From NCBI RefSeq assembly GCF_013034685.1, contig NZ_WQGO01000001.1, positions 744,001 to 808,000 of the forward strand: 64,000 bases of DNA, in the 5' to 3' direction. The translations under genes were made by a program, and so were the position numbers. Source of the stretch: Ruegeria lacuscaerulensis. Lineage in GTDB: Bacteria; Pseudomonadota; Alphaproteobacteria; Rhodobacterales; Rhodobacteraceae. Under the pieces are notes generated by a model. It searched no databases. It saw only the letters and a list, made by a program, of their open reading frames with translations, and was not told the DNA's origin. Within the stretch, counting starts at the first letter, position 1. Every line of letters begins with the position of its first letter. Below, one piece after another: positions 53,718 to 62,611 of the stretch.

Positions 53718-54965
53718 TTAGCCCGCCGTACGCCCTTCGGTATCTGACATATCGAAGTTCAGATACTTGGCCACGGTCTGCACATCCTTATCGCCGCGCC
53801 CGCACATGTTCATGCAGATCAGGTGATCCTTGGGCAGGTCGGGCGCAATTTTCATCACGTGGGCCAGCGCGTGGCTGGGTTCCAGCGCCGGGATAATCCC
53901 TTCGGTAGCGCAGCAGAGCTGGAACGCCTCGAGTGCTTCTTTGTCGGTGATCGAGACATAGTTCGCGCGGCCAATATCGTTCAGCCACGAATGTTCCGGC
54001 CCGATACCGGGATAGTCCAGACCGGCCGAAATCGAATAGCCTTCCAGAATCTGACCGTCATCATCCTGCAGCAGATAGGTGCGGTTGCCATGCAGCACGC
54101 CAGGACGACCGCCGGTCAGCGAGGCGCAATGCTCCATCTTCTCGTTTACACCTTTGCCACCGGCCTCGACCCCGATGATATTGACCGATTTGTCGTCAAG
54201 GAACGGGTAGAACAGGCCCATCGCGTTCGATCCGCCACCGATGGCTGCAATGATCGTGTCGGGCAGACGGCCTTCGGCCTTCAACATCTGTTCCTTGGCT
54301 TCCTTGCCGATAATCGACTGGAAATCGCGGACCATTGCAGGGTAAGGGTGTGGACCGGCTACGGTGCCAATACAGTAAAACGTGTCGCGCACATTCGTCA
54401 CCCAATCGCGCAGCGCGTCATTCATCGCGTCTTTCAGCGTGCCACGACCGGACGTGACCGGAATCACCTCGGCCCCCAGCAGGCGCATACGGAACACGTT
54501 GGGGGCCTGACGCTGCACGTCATGGGCACCCATATAGACGATGCACTTCAAGCCGAACTTGGCGCAGACCGTGGCGGTGGCCACGCCGTGCTGCCCTGCG
54601 CCGGTTTCGGCGATGATCCGGGTCTTGCCCATACGGCGCGCCAGAATGATTTGGCCCAGCACGTTGTTGATCTTGTGCGCGCCGGTGTGGTTCAGCTCGT
54701 CGCGCTTGAGGTAGATCTTCGCGCCGCCCAAGTGTTCGGTCAGGCGTTCCGCGAAATACAGCGGCGAGGGACGACCCACATAGTTCGCCCACAGATCATC
54801 CATCTCGGCCCAGAAGGTCGAATCGTCTTTGGCCTTCTCGTATTCCTCTTCCAGCGACAGGATCAACGGCATCAGGGTCTCGCTGACAAACCGTCCGCCG
54901 AAGATGCCAAAACGGCCCTGCTCATCCGGGCCGGACATGAAGGAATTGAAAAGATCGTTGGCCAT
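53718..54965 (-). CDS. trpB: Tryptophan synthase beta chain
   Basis: The protein has 415 residues from the ATG at 54965, with GAGGGAG upstream; an in-frame ATG at 54983 is possible. The PLP Lys lies in '[18 protein letters not shown]', and the PLP phosphate loop is '[12 protein letters not shown]'. It condenses indole with serine. It is last in the rpsA-ihfB-lapA-trpF-trpB run, and trpA lies elsewhere in the window. Confidence 0.98.
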   Translation of the reverse strand: MANDLFNSFMSGPDEQGRFGIFGGRFVSETLMPLILSLEEEYEKAKDDSTFWAEMDDLWANYVGRPSPLYFAERLTEHLGGAKIYLKRDELNHTGAHKINNVLGQIILARRMGKTRIIAETGAGQHGVATATVCAKFGLKCIVYMGAHDVQRQAPNVFRMRLLGAEVIPVTSGRGTLKDAMNDALRDWVTNVRDTFYCIGTVAGPHPYPAMVRDFQSIIGKEAKEQMLKAEGRLPDTIIAAIGGGSNAMGLFYPFLDDKSVNIIGVEAGGKGVNEKMEHCASLTGGRPGVLHGNRTYLLQDDDGQILEGYSISAGLDYPGIGPEHSWLNDIGRANYVSITDKEALEAFQLCCATEGIIPALEPSHALAHVMKIAPDLPKDHLICMNMCGRGDKDVQTVAKYLNFDMSDTEGRTAG

Positions 54966-55032
54966 GGGTGTCTCCCTCGTCATTCCCGTTGTTCATAGGA
55001 GGTAGCGGCGGGATTTGCCATGGCAAAACGTA

Positions 55033-55674
55033 TCAGCTTGCTGCGTCAACAAATGCGCGGATCAGACCGGCATCCTTGACCCCCGGCGCGCTTTCGACCC
55101 CCGTGGATACATCGACCTGTTGTGCCCCGGTCATGCGGACAGCCTCGGCCACGTTGTCAGGGGTCAGGCCACCCGCCAACATCCACGGACGCCGCCAGTA
55201 TTTGCGCCCAGCCAGCAGGCGCCAGTCAAAGGCCAAACCGTTCCCGCCGGGCAATTCGGCGTTGCGAGGCGGCTTAGCGTCGATAAGCAATTGGTCGGCC
55301 ACCTCAGAATACAGATCAATCGCCATTAGATCTTCGGGCTCGGCCACACCTATGGCCTTCATCACAGGCAGGCCGTAACGCTGCCGGATATCAGCCACGC
55401 GGTCGGGGCTTTCCTTGCCATGCAGTTGCAACATGTCCAGCGGTACATCCGCGACAAGCCTGTCCAGTTCCGCGTCCGAGGCATTGACAGTCAGCGCAAC
55501 TTTGGCCACTCCGACAGGCACAAGGTGGGCCATCGCGGCCGCGGCCTCAATCTCTAGGTGTCGCGGCGATTTTGGAAAAAAGACAAAGCCCACATACCGC
55601 GCGCCGGCCTCAGCTGCTGCGCGCACGTGCTCAGGGGCGGTCAGGCCGCATATTTTGACCGAAATACCGGACAT
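55033..55674 (-). CDS. trpF: Phosphoribosylanthranilate isomerase
   Basis: The protein has 213 residues. '[20 protein letters not shown]' holds the catalytic Cys, and '[15 protein letters not shown]' with '[18 protein letters not shown]' complete the barrel, including the Asp acid. It catalyses the third step of tryptophan synthesis. It lies 67 bp upstream of trpB and 6 bp downstream of lapA, on the same strand. Confidence 0.97.
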   Translation of the reverse strand: MSGISVKICGLTAPEHVRAAAEAGARYVGFVFFPKSPRHLEIEAAAAMAHLVPVGVAKVALTVNASDAELDRLVADVPLDMLQLHGKESPDRVADIRQRYGLPVMKAIGVAEPEDLMAIDLYSEVADQLLIDAKPPRNAELPGGNGLAFDWRLLAGRKYWRRPWMLAGGLTPDNVAEAVRMTGAQQVDVSTGVESAPGVKDAGLIRAFVDAAS

Positions 55675-55680
55675 GGTGCC

Positions 55681-56034
55681 TTAGCTGGCCTCATCCAGAA
55701 TGGCGAGGACCTCGTCCTTGCCTTCGTTCTGTTTCTTCTTGAGCTTCTTGACCTCACGCTCAAGCTTGCGGACTTCGCCGGTCTTGGCCGACGCATCTGC
55801 GCGGTGCTTGTGCTCGCGCAGCCATTCCCACAGGAAACCGATGACCAGACCGGCCACGATGCTACCCAGAACCACAATAAACAACGGCAGCGAAATGCTG
55901 AAATTGACCCCGACCAGATCGGCAATCGCCTGAGGCATCAATGTCAGTTCAACGGCTTCGCGGTTGGCCAGCGAGACCGAGATCAGGACGATCCCGAGGG
56001 TCGCCAGAAAAGCATATCGAATGTAGCGCATCAT
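55681..56034 (-). CDS. LapA (DUF1049) family membrane protein
   Basis: The protein has 117 residues. Two transmembrane segments, 'YIRYAFLATLGIVLISVSLA' (about 4-23) and 'SLPLFIVVLGSIVAGLVIGF' (about 48-67), lead to a cytoplasmic coiled coil ('TGEVRKLEREVKKLKKKQNE'). This is the LapA/YciS pattern; in E. coli LapA works with LapB in control of lipopolysaccharide synthesis. It follows ihfB by 3 bp and precedes trpF by 6 bp. Confidence 0.85.
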   Translation of the reverse strand: MMRYIRYAFLATLGIVLISVSLANREAVELTLMPQAIADLVGVNFSISLPLFIVVLGSIVAGLVIGFLWEWLREHKHRADASAKTGEVRKLEREVKKLKKKQNEGKDEVLAILDEAS

Positions 56035-56037
56035 GCC

Positions 56038-56322
56038 TTAGGCTTTACCGTTCAAACGGTCCCTTAGCAACTTGCCTGTCTTGAAAAATGGAACACATTT
56101 TTCTTCCACCTGAACAGTCTCACCTGTCCGAGGGTTACGGCCAACCCGCGCGTCGCGCTTTTTGACGGAAAACGCGCCAAATCCGCGCAGTTCCACCCGG
56201 TCCCCGCGGGCCATGGCATCCGTCACTTCTTCGAACACAGTATTCACGATCCGCTCGACGTCGCGTTGGTAGAGATGCGGGTTCTCGTCGGCGATTTTCT
56301 GAATCAGTTCTGAACGGATCAT
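56038..56322 (-). CDS. ihfB: Integration host factor beta subunit
   Basis: The protein has 94 residues from the ATG at 56322 ([20 protein letters not shown]). The HU/IHF arm '[20 protein letters not shown]' and '[16 protein letters not shown]' are clear. It bends DNA as a heterodimer with IhfA. It follows rpsA by 270 bp, the order seen in many proteobacteria, but a strong terminator ends the rpsA unit, so ihfB probably has its own promoter in the spacer. Confidence 0.95.
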   Translation of the reverse strand: MIRSELIQKIADENPHLYQRDVERIVNTVFEEVTDAMARGDRVELRGFGAFSVKKRDARVGRNPRTGETVQVEEKCVPFFKTGKLLRDRLNGKA

Positions 56323-56533
56323 GTGCGTTACCCTCCCAGGCGACCGGATTACCATGTCTATTATTCTGATCACTATAGAAAAAAACTTGGTTCGGGGGAA
56401 CGTTGACTCTGTGTGTGCGACCTTGATTCTACGTCAAACTCACGCGAATTTTTGCACTTGTCGGGGAATTGGCCTGCAAATCGTGAACCACAGATGAATA
56501 AAGCCTGCAAATCGGAACGTGTTGATTCGCAAC

Positions 56534-56565
56534 AAAAACGGCCCCGCACTCTCATGCGGGGCCGC
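56534..56565 (-). terminator. Rho-independent terminator after rpsA
   Basis: A 10-bp perfect stem (CGGCCCCGCA / TGCGGGGCCG, 56539-56548 and 56555-56564) with a 6-nt loop is followed, read leftward, by TTTTTG. It lies 28 bp past the rpsA stop. Confidence 0.85.
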
Positions 56566-56592
56566 AAATTCTGCTTGGACTGAGGTCCGGGC

Positions 56593-58269
56593 TTAGTCGC
56601 CCGACTTCAGCGCTGCACCCAGGATGTCGCCCAGCGACGCGCCCGAGTCCGACGAACCGTACTGTTCTACGGCCTCTTTCTCTTCGGCGATTTCGCGCGC
56701 CTTGATCGAAAGACCCAGACGGCGGGTTTTGCTGTCAACGTTGGTGACGCGGACGTCGACCTTGTCACCGGTCGAGAAACGCTCGGGGCGCTGCTCGGCG
56801 CGGTCACGCGACAGGTCCGAGCGGCGGATGAAGGATTTCATGCCTTCGTAATCCACCTCGATACCACCATCTTCGATCGCAGTGACTTCGACAGTGATGA
56901 CCGAGCCACGCTTCACGCCGCCCACGGCTTCGGCGAACTTGTCACCGCCCAGGGCTTTGATCGACAGCGAGATACGCTCTTTTTCGACATCAACTTCCGA
57001 GACAACGGCCGAAACCATGTCGCCTTTGCGGTAGTTCTGGATCGCATCCTCGCCACGCTCGTCCCAGGACAAGTCGGACAGGTGAACCATGCCGTCGATG
57101 TCGCCTTCGAGGCCAATGAACAGACCGAATTCGGTGATGTTCTTGACTTCGCCTTCGACCTCGGTGCCCTCGGGGTGCGTTTCTGCAAACACTTCCCACG
57201 GGTTGCGCTGAGTCTGCTTCAAGCCCAGAGACACGCGACGCTTGGCGCCGTCGATTTCCAGAACCATGACGTCGACTTCCTGGCTGGTCGAAACGATCTT
57301 GCCGGGGTGGACGTTTTTCTTGGTCCAGGACATCTCGGAGACGTGCACCAGACCTTCGACACCGGCTTCCAGCTCGACGAACGCGCCGTAGTCAGTGATG
57401 TTGGTGACGCGACCCTGATGGACCGAGCCCAGCGGGTATTTCGCAGCAACCAGATCCCACGGATCTTCCTGCAGCTGCTTCATGCCCAGGCTGATGCGGT
57501 GGGTTTCTTTGTTGATCTTGATGACCTGAACCTTGATGGTTTCGCCGATCGTCAGGATCTCGGACGGGTGGTTCACACGACGCCATGCCATGTCGGTGAC
57601 GTGCAGCAGGCCGTCAACGCCGCCGAGGTCAACAAATGCACCGTATTCGGTGATGTTTTTGACGACACCCTCGACGGTCTGACCTTCGGACAGGTTGCCG
57701 ATAACTTCGGCACGCTGTTCGGCACGCGATTCTTCCAGGATTGCGCGACGCGACACAACGATGTTGCCACGGCGGCGGTCCATTTTCAGAATCTGGAACG
57801 GCTGCTTCAGACCCATCAGCGGGCCAGCGTCGCGCACGGGGCGGACGTCAACCTGCGAGCCGGGCAGGAACGCAACTGCGCCACCCAGATCGACGGTGAA
57901 GCCACCTTTGACGCGGCCAAAGATTGCACCTTCGACGCGCTGGTCGTCGGCATATGCTTTTTCCAGACGGTCCCATGCCTCTTCACGGCGGGCCATCTCG
58001 CGCGAGATGACGGCTTCGCCACGGGCGTTTTCTGCGGCGCGCAGGTAAACTTCGACCTCGTCGCCTACAGCAATTTCAGGGGCTTCGCCGGGATTTGCGA
58101 ATTCTTTCAGATCAACGCGGCCTTCCATTTTGTAGCCGACGTCGATGATGGCTTGGCCGGCTTCGATCGCCAGAACCTTGCCTTTGACAACAGAACCCTC
58201 TTCGGGCGTGTCCATTTCGAAGCTTTCGTTCAGGAGGGCTTCGAATTCCTCCATGGATGCGTTAGCCAT
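56593..58269 (-). CDS. rpsA: Ribosomal protein S1
   Basis: The protein has 558 residues with six S1 (OB-fold) domains. Repeated motifs such as 'NITEYGAFVDLGGVDGLLHV', 'NITDYGAFVELEAGVEGLVH' and 'NITEFGLFIGLEGDIDGMVH' mark domains 3 to 5. It binds mRNA on the 30S subunit. In many proteobacteria cmk precedes rpsA directly; here about 3.7 kb separates them. A hairpin lies in its leader, where S1 might regulate its own mRNA. Confidence 0.97.
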   Translation of the reverse strand: MANASMEEFEALLNESFEMDTPEEGSVVKGKVLAIEAGQAIIDVGYKMEGRVDLKEFANPGEAPEIAVGDEVEVYLRAAENARGEAVISREMARREEAWDRLEKAYADDQRVEGAIFGRVKGGFTVDLGGAVAFLPGSQVDVRPVRDAGPLMGLKQPFQILKMDRRRGNIVVSRRAILEESRAEQRAEVIGNLSEGQTVEGVVKNITEYGAFVDLGGVDGLLHVTDMAWRRVNHPSEILTIGETIKVQVIKINKETHRISLGMKQLQEDPWDLVAAKYPLGSVHQGRVTNITDYGAFVELEAGVEGLVHVSEMSWTKKNVHPGKIVSTSQEVDVMVLEIDGAKRRVSLGLKQTQRNPWEVFAETHPEGTEVEGEVKNITEFGLFIGLEGDIDGMVHLSDLSWDERGEDAIQNYRKGDMVSAVVSEVDVEKERISLSIKALGGDKFAEAVGGVKRGSVITVEVTAIEDGGIEVDYEGMKSFIRRSDLSRDRAEQRPERFSTGDKVDVRVTNVDSKTRRLGLSIKAREIAEEKEAVEQYGSSDSGASLGDILGAALKSGD

Positions 58270-58384
58270 GTGGCGTTGTTTTCCTTTACAGTACGATTTT
58301 GCTGGCCGAGCGGTTGTCTCCGCCGGTCTTGTTTCATGGTGTCCTCTGGCGTGACCCGGTGCGCATCCGATTACACAAACACAA

Positions 58385-58406
58385 AGGGCCGAGGTAACCC
58401 GGCCCT
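58385..58406 (-). promoter_or_regulatory. Hairpin in the rpsA leader
   Basis: Read leftward, AGGGCCG / CGGCCCT (58385-58391 and 58400-58406) with an 8-nt loop is followed by TTGTG, 115 bp upstream of the rpsA start. It could be a weak terminator for the upstream gene or an attenuator of rpsA. Nothing in the sequence decides which. Confidence 0.5.
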
Positions 58407-58494
58407 GCTCAGATACGTCATCCGGACGTTGACCGCCCTTGTTCAGACAGCGCGCGTATAGGCCGAATTCAGGTAATGTGCAAGAGCAAAGCCC

Positions 58495-58788
58495 TTAGTT
58501 ACTGGCTGCTCCGCTATCTTTCATGCGCCAGATGCCTGCGTCCTTCTGCAACATCGACCGTTCGATGGCATCCAATCGGGACAGCGCCCCGGCAATATCC
58601 GTCGATCCGCCAGACCGGTTCCAGATCTTCAGCGCCGAGGCCGGGCTCCACGGCAGGCATGCCGCTGCCAACCAGCCGCGCAATTCAGGCGGCAGGGAAT
58701 CATAGGTTCGCATCGGAGATACCCTGCACCGCCGCTTTAGACCGCTGCAAAGATTACGACCGCCTCGCCCGGTCTTGTTTCGTCGCAT
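58495..58788 (-). CDS. Small protein, DUF6525-like
   Basis: The protein has 97 residues from the ATG at 58788, with GAGG 7 nt upstream. A basic N-terminus ('RRNKTGRGGRNLC') precedes 'MRTYDSLPPELRGWLAAACL' and 'PWSPASALKIWNRSGGS', which I recall from small Rhodobacteraceae proteins of family DUF6525. A start at the internal ATG (58713) is possible. Function is unknown. It is the first of the accessory genes between rpsA and cmk. Confidence 0.6.
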   Translation of the reverse strand: MRRNKTGRGGRNLCSGLKRRCRVSPMRTYDSLPPELRGWLAAACLPWSPASALKIWNRSGGSTDIAGALSRLDAIERSMLQKDAGIWRMKDSGAASN

Positions 58789-58862
58789 GGCAAACCTCGT
58801 CACAAAATTTTTTGTAATGTTATTACATTCTAATGCTGGTTAGACAAGCACTCCAAATGCAA

Positions 58863-58890
58863 AAAGGGCGGGATCAATTCACCGCCCTTT
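58863..58890. terminator. Bidirectional terminator next to the halogenase gene
   Basis: A perfect 9-bp stem (AAAGGGCGG / CCGCCCTTT, 58863-58871 and 58882-58890) with a 10-nt loop. Read leftward it is followed by TTGCATTTG and ends the halogenase mRNA 40 bp past its stop. Confidence 0.75.
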
Positions 58891-58929
58891 CCATGCTAAA
58901 GACGCGGCGCCGCAAAGCGCCCAGACTTC

Positions 58930-60609
58930 TCAAAACAGTTGCAGATCCTTTGCACCACTTTGAATCTCGGCAAAGTTCGGCATGTTCTGGACCGCCACTG
59001 GGGCCGGTTTCGTGCCAGGCATCGCCACTGTCGGTTTGGCTGGCTTGCCGAAGGCCGGTTTCTCAAGCTCGCCACGAATATCGCGCAGCAGCGTTTTGTG
59101 GTCCGGCATGGATTTGAGTATCTGCGCAAGGTCTACCTTCGCACCCTTCCACCACTGGAACCAAATCGGTTTCTTCAGCGGTCGGATACGGTCACGGATA
59201 CCTGTACCATAGCCCGTGTCATAGACTTGCTTGCCCAACAGTACCGTCTGGAATACGCGATGGTCGAACAGGGTGGCGAACTCCACATCATGCTCCATCG
59301 GCAGGCGGTGCTGCCAAAGCTCAAGATTCTCAGCCAGACGATCGGGGATTTTCATCTCGGTCCGCGCGTCGATCCAGTATTGGTCATCCGTGCGGTTGCC
59401 CAACCGGTAATGCAGACAGATGAATTCCAGCACCTCATTGTAGAGCTTGTCCATCTGCCGGTTGTAGCGCGCGCGCAACGACGGCTCGATGTCACGCGTC
59501 GGCAGATGTTCCGCGAACCAACGGATGGCGTGGTCGATCATATGGATCGCGGTGCTTTCCAGCGGCTCAATAAAGCCGCCCGATAGGCCGATGGCCACAC
59601 AGTTCTTAACCCAGGCATTGCGCACTCGCCCAACCCGCATCGGGATCACACGTGGCGTAAGACCCTTGCCGCTGTCACCCAGCCACTCAAGATATTCATC
59701 GGCTGCCTGATCATCCGTCCGATGCGCCGAAGAATACACATAGCCCGTGCCTACGCGATTGAACAATGGCACTCGCCACGTCCAACCCGCCCCCAACGCG
59801 GTCGAGCGCGTAGCGCTTTCGATCTTCTCCGGATTGGGATGTTCGACCTGCAACGCCATGGCCCGGTCATTGGGCAGATAGTCCGAATAATCCATGAACG
59901 GCTCACCCAGAGCCTGATTGATGATCAACCCCCGGAATCCGGTGCAATCCACGACCATCTCGATGTCATGACGGCCTTTGCGTTCAAGCATCAGGTGGCT
60001 GACATTGCCCTGTTCGTCCAGTTCAACCGCCTGAACCTCATCCTGAATATGCTCGACGCCACGTTTGGTGCAAACCTTCGTCAGCATCCCGGCGAATTTC
60101 ACCGCGTCCAGATGGTAGGCATAGCCGAACCGTTGTTCGAACTCCGGCGCGCCCAAAGGACGCGCACCTTTGCACAGCCGCGCAAGATCATCATGCGGGG
60201 CAATGGATTGAGTAAAATCCCGATCCCCGTTGCCGAAGCGCAGGAAATATTCCGAGGCCTCCAACCCTTCCAGCAACTGGCCATGCGCGAATGGGTTCAT
60301 ATAGTCGATACGATTGCCCTTGGCGTCCTTGTTCCAGTTGCAGAACTTCACACCCAATTTGAACGACGCGTTGGTTTCGCGGAAGAAATCGCGCTCGGAT
60401 ATGCCTGCCTGACGCAGTGTGACCGGCATACGCGGCACGGTTGCTTCGCCCACACCCACGGTCGAGATATTTGGGCTTTCGATCAGGCAGATGCGGGGGC
60501 GATCCTTGGGGGCGGAAGTGCGGGAAAACACCATCTCGAGGATCAACGCGGTCATCCACCCCGCTGTGCCACCACCCACGATGGTAATCTTGCTCAAACG
60601 CTTGCTCAT
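58930..60609 (-). CDS. Flavin-dependent tryptophan halogenase family protein
   Basis: The protein has 559 residues. The FAD motif 'IVGGGTAGWMTALIL' (about 10-24), the Lys of 'ASFKLGVKFCNW' (Lys84), the halogenase signature 'WTWRVP' (276-281) and 'GGFIEPLESTAIHMI' with Glu348 match the catalytic set of PrnA-like halogenases. It should need reduced FAD from a separate reductase; none lies nearby. The substrate, free Trp or a peptide or phenol, is unknown. The ribosome binding site lies in a hairpin. Confidence 0.88.
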   Translation of the reverse strand: MSKRLSKITIVGGGTAGWMTALILEMVFSRTSAPKDRPRICLIESPNISTVGVGEATVPRMPVTLRQAGISERDFFRETNASFKLGVKFCNWNKDAKGNRIDYMNPFAHGQLLEGLEASEYFLRFGNGDRDFTQSIAPHDDLARLCKGARPLGAPEFEQRFGYAYHLDAVKFAGMLTKVCTKRGVEHIQDEVQAVELDEQGNVSHLMLERKGRHDIEMVVDCTGFRGLIINQALGEPFMDYSDYLPNDRAMALQVEHPNPEKIESATRSTALGAGWTWRVPLFNRVGTGYVYSSAHRTDDQAADEYLEWLGDSGKGLTPRVIPMRVGRVRNAWVKNCVAIGLSGGFIEPLESTAIHMIDHAIRWFAEHLPTRDIEPSLRARYNRQMDKLYNEVLEFICLHYRLGNRTDDQYWIDARTEMKIPDRLAENLELWQHRLPMEHDVEFATLFDHRVFQTVLLGKQVYDTGYGTGIRDRIRPLKKPIWFQWWKGAKVDLAQILKSMPDHKTLLRDIRGELEKPAFGKPAKPTVAMPGTKPAPVAVQNMPNFAEIQSGAKDLQLF

Positions 60610-60638
60610 TAGGCTCTGCTCCCCCTTGTTTTGGGGGA
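60610..60638 (-). promoter_or_regulatory. Hairpin that covers the halogenase ribosome binding site
   Basis: Read leftward, TCCCCC-AAAACAA-GGGGGA forms a 6-bp stem (60620-60638). Its 3' arm GGGGGA, continued as GCAGAGCCTA, is the only Shine-Dalgarno-like element, 10 nt from the ATG at 60609. Folding would hide the site. Confidence 0.5.
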
Positions 60639-60730
60639 CTATAACAGCTTTCCCTAACCTAGCCAGAGCCTATGACCGGTGCTTTGGAAATGTTGTCAGA
60701 TAGCAGAAGTCTGCGCCGCGACATCGGCGT

Positions 60731-61264
60731 TCAGATTTCCTCGCCCTTCTTCAAAAGCTCTTCGATCAGGGCGCGCTGCAAACCCTGACTGTCACCGCCC
60801 CCAAACTCGGCCGCACCACCGGAATAGAGCGTGCCATATGTCTTGGCGATATTCACTGTCTGCGCCAGACCCGAGATCAGCTGATCCTTCTCAAGCGCCG
60901 ACAACGGATGGATATAGGCCGCCCACAATGTACCATTGGCTATGGCATAGCGTGCATCCAAAGTACTGTCGAAATTCGCTTGCATCACGCGCTGCAGATC
61001 CGTTGGCGACAGATCGTCCGCACTGACAATCGCCACCATGGCCCGCATCCGGTCGGCGTTGATATCAGTAACGACAAAAACCGGGACGTCGCCCAATGTT
61101 AGTTGAAAACCCGGACCTTGCGGCAGTGCCTCGGGATCCAATGCAAACAGAATTTTACCCAGCCGTTCATAGGTCATGGGAGGTTCCAGTACCGGGGTCT
61201 CTTGCGCCTCTTGGGCAGCCAGACCTGTGGCCAGAAATATCATGAAAAAGGCTAGTCGGATCAT
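60731..61264 (-). CDS. Secreted protein of unknown function upstream of the halogenase
   Basis: The protein has 177 residues. A signal peptide (MIRLAFFMIFLATGLAAQ, cleavage near 17) precedes a mature alpha-beta domain ('YERLGKILFALDPEALPQ', 'VPVFVVTDINADRMRAMVAI') and a helical end. The layout is loosely like the YbjN/CesT-type chaperone fold, which is only a guess. It lies 121 bp upstream of the halogenase gene in the same direction and may share a transcript. Confidence 0.7.
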   Translation of the reverse strand: MIRLAFFMIFLATGLAAQEAQETPVLEPPMTYERLGKILFALDPEALPQGPGFQLTLGDVPVFVVTDINADRMRAMVAIVSADDLSPTDLQRVMQANFDSTLDARYAIANGTLWAAYIHPLSALEKDQLISGLAQTVNIAKTYGTLYSGGAAEFGGGDSQGLQRALIEELLKKGEEI

Positions 61265-61482
61265 GGCGAGGCTCCCGCTGGTTTCAGTGTCAGCATAAAA
61301 GGCAGCAGGTCACGTGACCAAACAAAGCTTAGTGAAGGCATCACCGAGAAGCGCCGCAATTTTGAACGATCTGCAAAACTGTAAGTCCTTTCTGTCATAG
61401 TTCGTTCGGTTGAGCGTTGTTAGATTTGTTTCAGCGACGGATACCCCGACCGCTCTGAGCCCAAAGCACGTAAGGAAACGCA
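61265..61482. other. Divergent spacer between the secreted protein and YHS genes
   Basis: This 218-bp spacer separates two divergent genes and should hold both promoters. It includes AT-rich tracts near 61390-61430. A weak leftward frame inside it shows no known protein. Confidence 0.4.
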
Positions 61483-61962
61483 ATGAAATCTCTGATCCTG
61501 ACCACCCTGATCGCCGCCCTGCCCTTGGTTGCTGCACCGGCCTTTGCAGCAGACGAAATCAACGTCTCGAACGGCATTTCAGCAGCGGGCGCTCCACTGG
61601 CGGCGCATGGTGTCGACCTGGTGGCGCTGGTGACAAATGGCAATCCGGTGGAAGGCTTTGCCAACCACTCGGCGACTTATGATGGCGCATCGTACTATTT
61701 CACCTCGGCGGATAACCTCGCCGCGTTCGAGGCCAACCCGGCGGCGTATCTGCCCCAACATGGCGGTTTCTGCTCGTTCGGTGTGTCGGTCGGGAAGAAA
61801 TTTGATGGCGACCCGGATCAGTACCTTATTGCAGATGGCAAGCTGTACCTGTTCCTGAATGCAGAAACCCGCGCCGCCTTCCTGAAAGACGTCCCCGGCA
61901 CAGCGAAAACAGCTGATGGTCAGTGGTCGAAAATCAAAAGCATCGCAGTCGGCGAGCTGTAA
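61483..61962 (+). CDS. YHS domain-containing exported protein
   Basis: The protein has 159 residues. A signal peptide (MKSLILTTLIAALPLV... ending AFA, cleavage near 22) precedes the YHS-type region: 'HGVDLVALVTNGNPVEGFAN', 'YYFTSADNLAAFEANPAAYL', 'PQHGGFCSFGVSVGKKFDGD'. Such proteins are common in proteobacteria and may bind metal; the exact role is unknown. It is convergent with cmk. Confidence 0.8.
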   Translation: MKSLILTTLIAALPLVAAPAFAADEINVSNGISAAGAPLAAHGVDLVALVTNGNPVEGFANHSATYDGASYYFTSADNLAAFEANPAAYLPQHGGFCSFGVSVGKKFDGDPDQYLIADGKLYLFLNAETRAAFLKDVPGTAKTADGQWSKIKSIAVGEL

Positions 61963-61993
61963 TCCCGACACCTCGCAGCGATCACCCGCGGCG

Positions 61994-62611
61994 CTACGGC
62001 GTCGCGGGCTTGCGTTCTGCGATGAGCGTAATGGCCTGTGCCAGGGCCTCTTCGACGCTGAGGTCCGAAGTATCCAGCAAAACGGCATCCTCAGCCGGTT
62101 TCATCGGGGCTGTACTCCGCTCGGCATCGCGGGCATCGCGCTCGCGCACATCAGCAAGGACCTGTTCACGGGTCACATCGTCGCCCTTGGCGCTCAGTTC
62201 CAGATACCGCCGTTCAGCGCGCACCTCGGCGCTGGCGGTGACGAACAGCTTGGCCTCGGCCTCGGGGCAGATCACGGTTCCGATGTCACGCCCGTCTAGC
62301 ACTGCGCCGCTATCCCGTCGGGCAAAGGCGCGCTGGAAATCGACCAAAGCCGCGCGGACCTCGGGGATCACCGCCACTTTCGACGCGGCCTGAGCGATCT
62401 CGGCCGTGCGCAGATCGCCCTGCTGCAACTCCTCGGCGGTCAGGGCCTCGGCCGCCGCGATGGGCTCCATCCCTTCCAGCGTCCGCCGCCCCACCGCGCG
62501 GTACAAAAGCCCGGTGTCCAGATGCGCAAAGCCGAAATGTGCCGCAACCCCTTTCGAGATCGTGCCCTTCCCAGCAGCTGCAGGGCCGTCTATGGCGACC
62601 GTAAAGCTCAT
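61994..62611 (-). CDS. cmk: Cytidylate kinase
   Basis: The protein has 205 residues. The P-loop '[20 protein letters not shown]' and the CMP-binding '[19 protein letters not shown]' identify it, with '[20 protein letters not shown]' as the substrate region. It phosphorylates CMP and dCMP. Its start overlaps the aroA stop by 4 bp. In related chromosomes rpsA often follows; here a halogenase-containing stretch intervenes. Confidence 0.97.
   Translation of the reverse strand: MSFTVAIDGPAAAGKGTISKGVAAHFGFAHLDTGLLYRAVGRRTLEGMEPIAAAEALTAEELQQGDLRTAEIAQAASKVAVIPEVRAALVDFQRAFARRDSGAVLDGRDIGTVICPEAEAKLFVTASAEVRAERRYLELSAKGDDVTREQVLADVRERDARDAERSTAPMKPAEDAVLLDTSDLSVEEALAQAITLIAERKPATP

Noticed and set aside
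61985..62008. Terminator between the YHS gene and cmk
   Set aside because: A CCCGCG/CGCGGG stem exists but it overlaps the last codons of cmk and has no T-run on either side.
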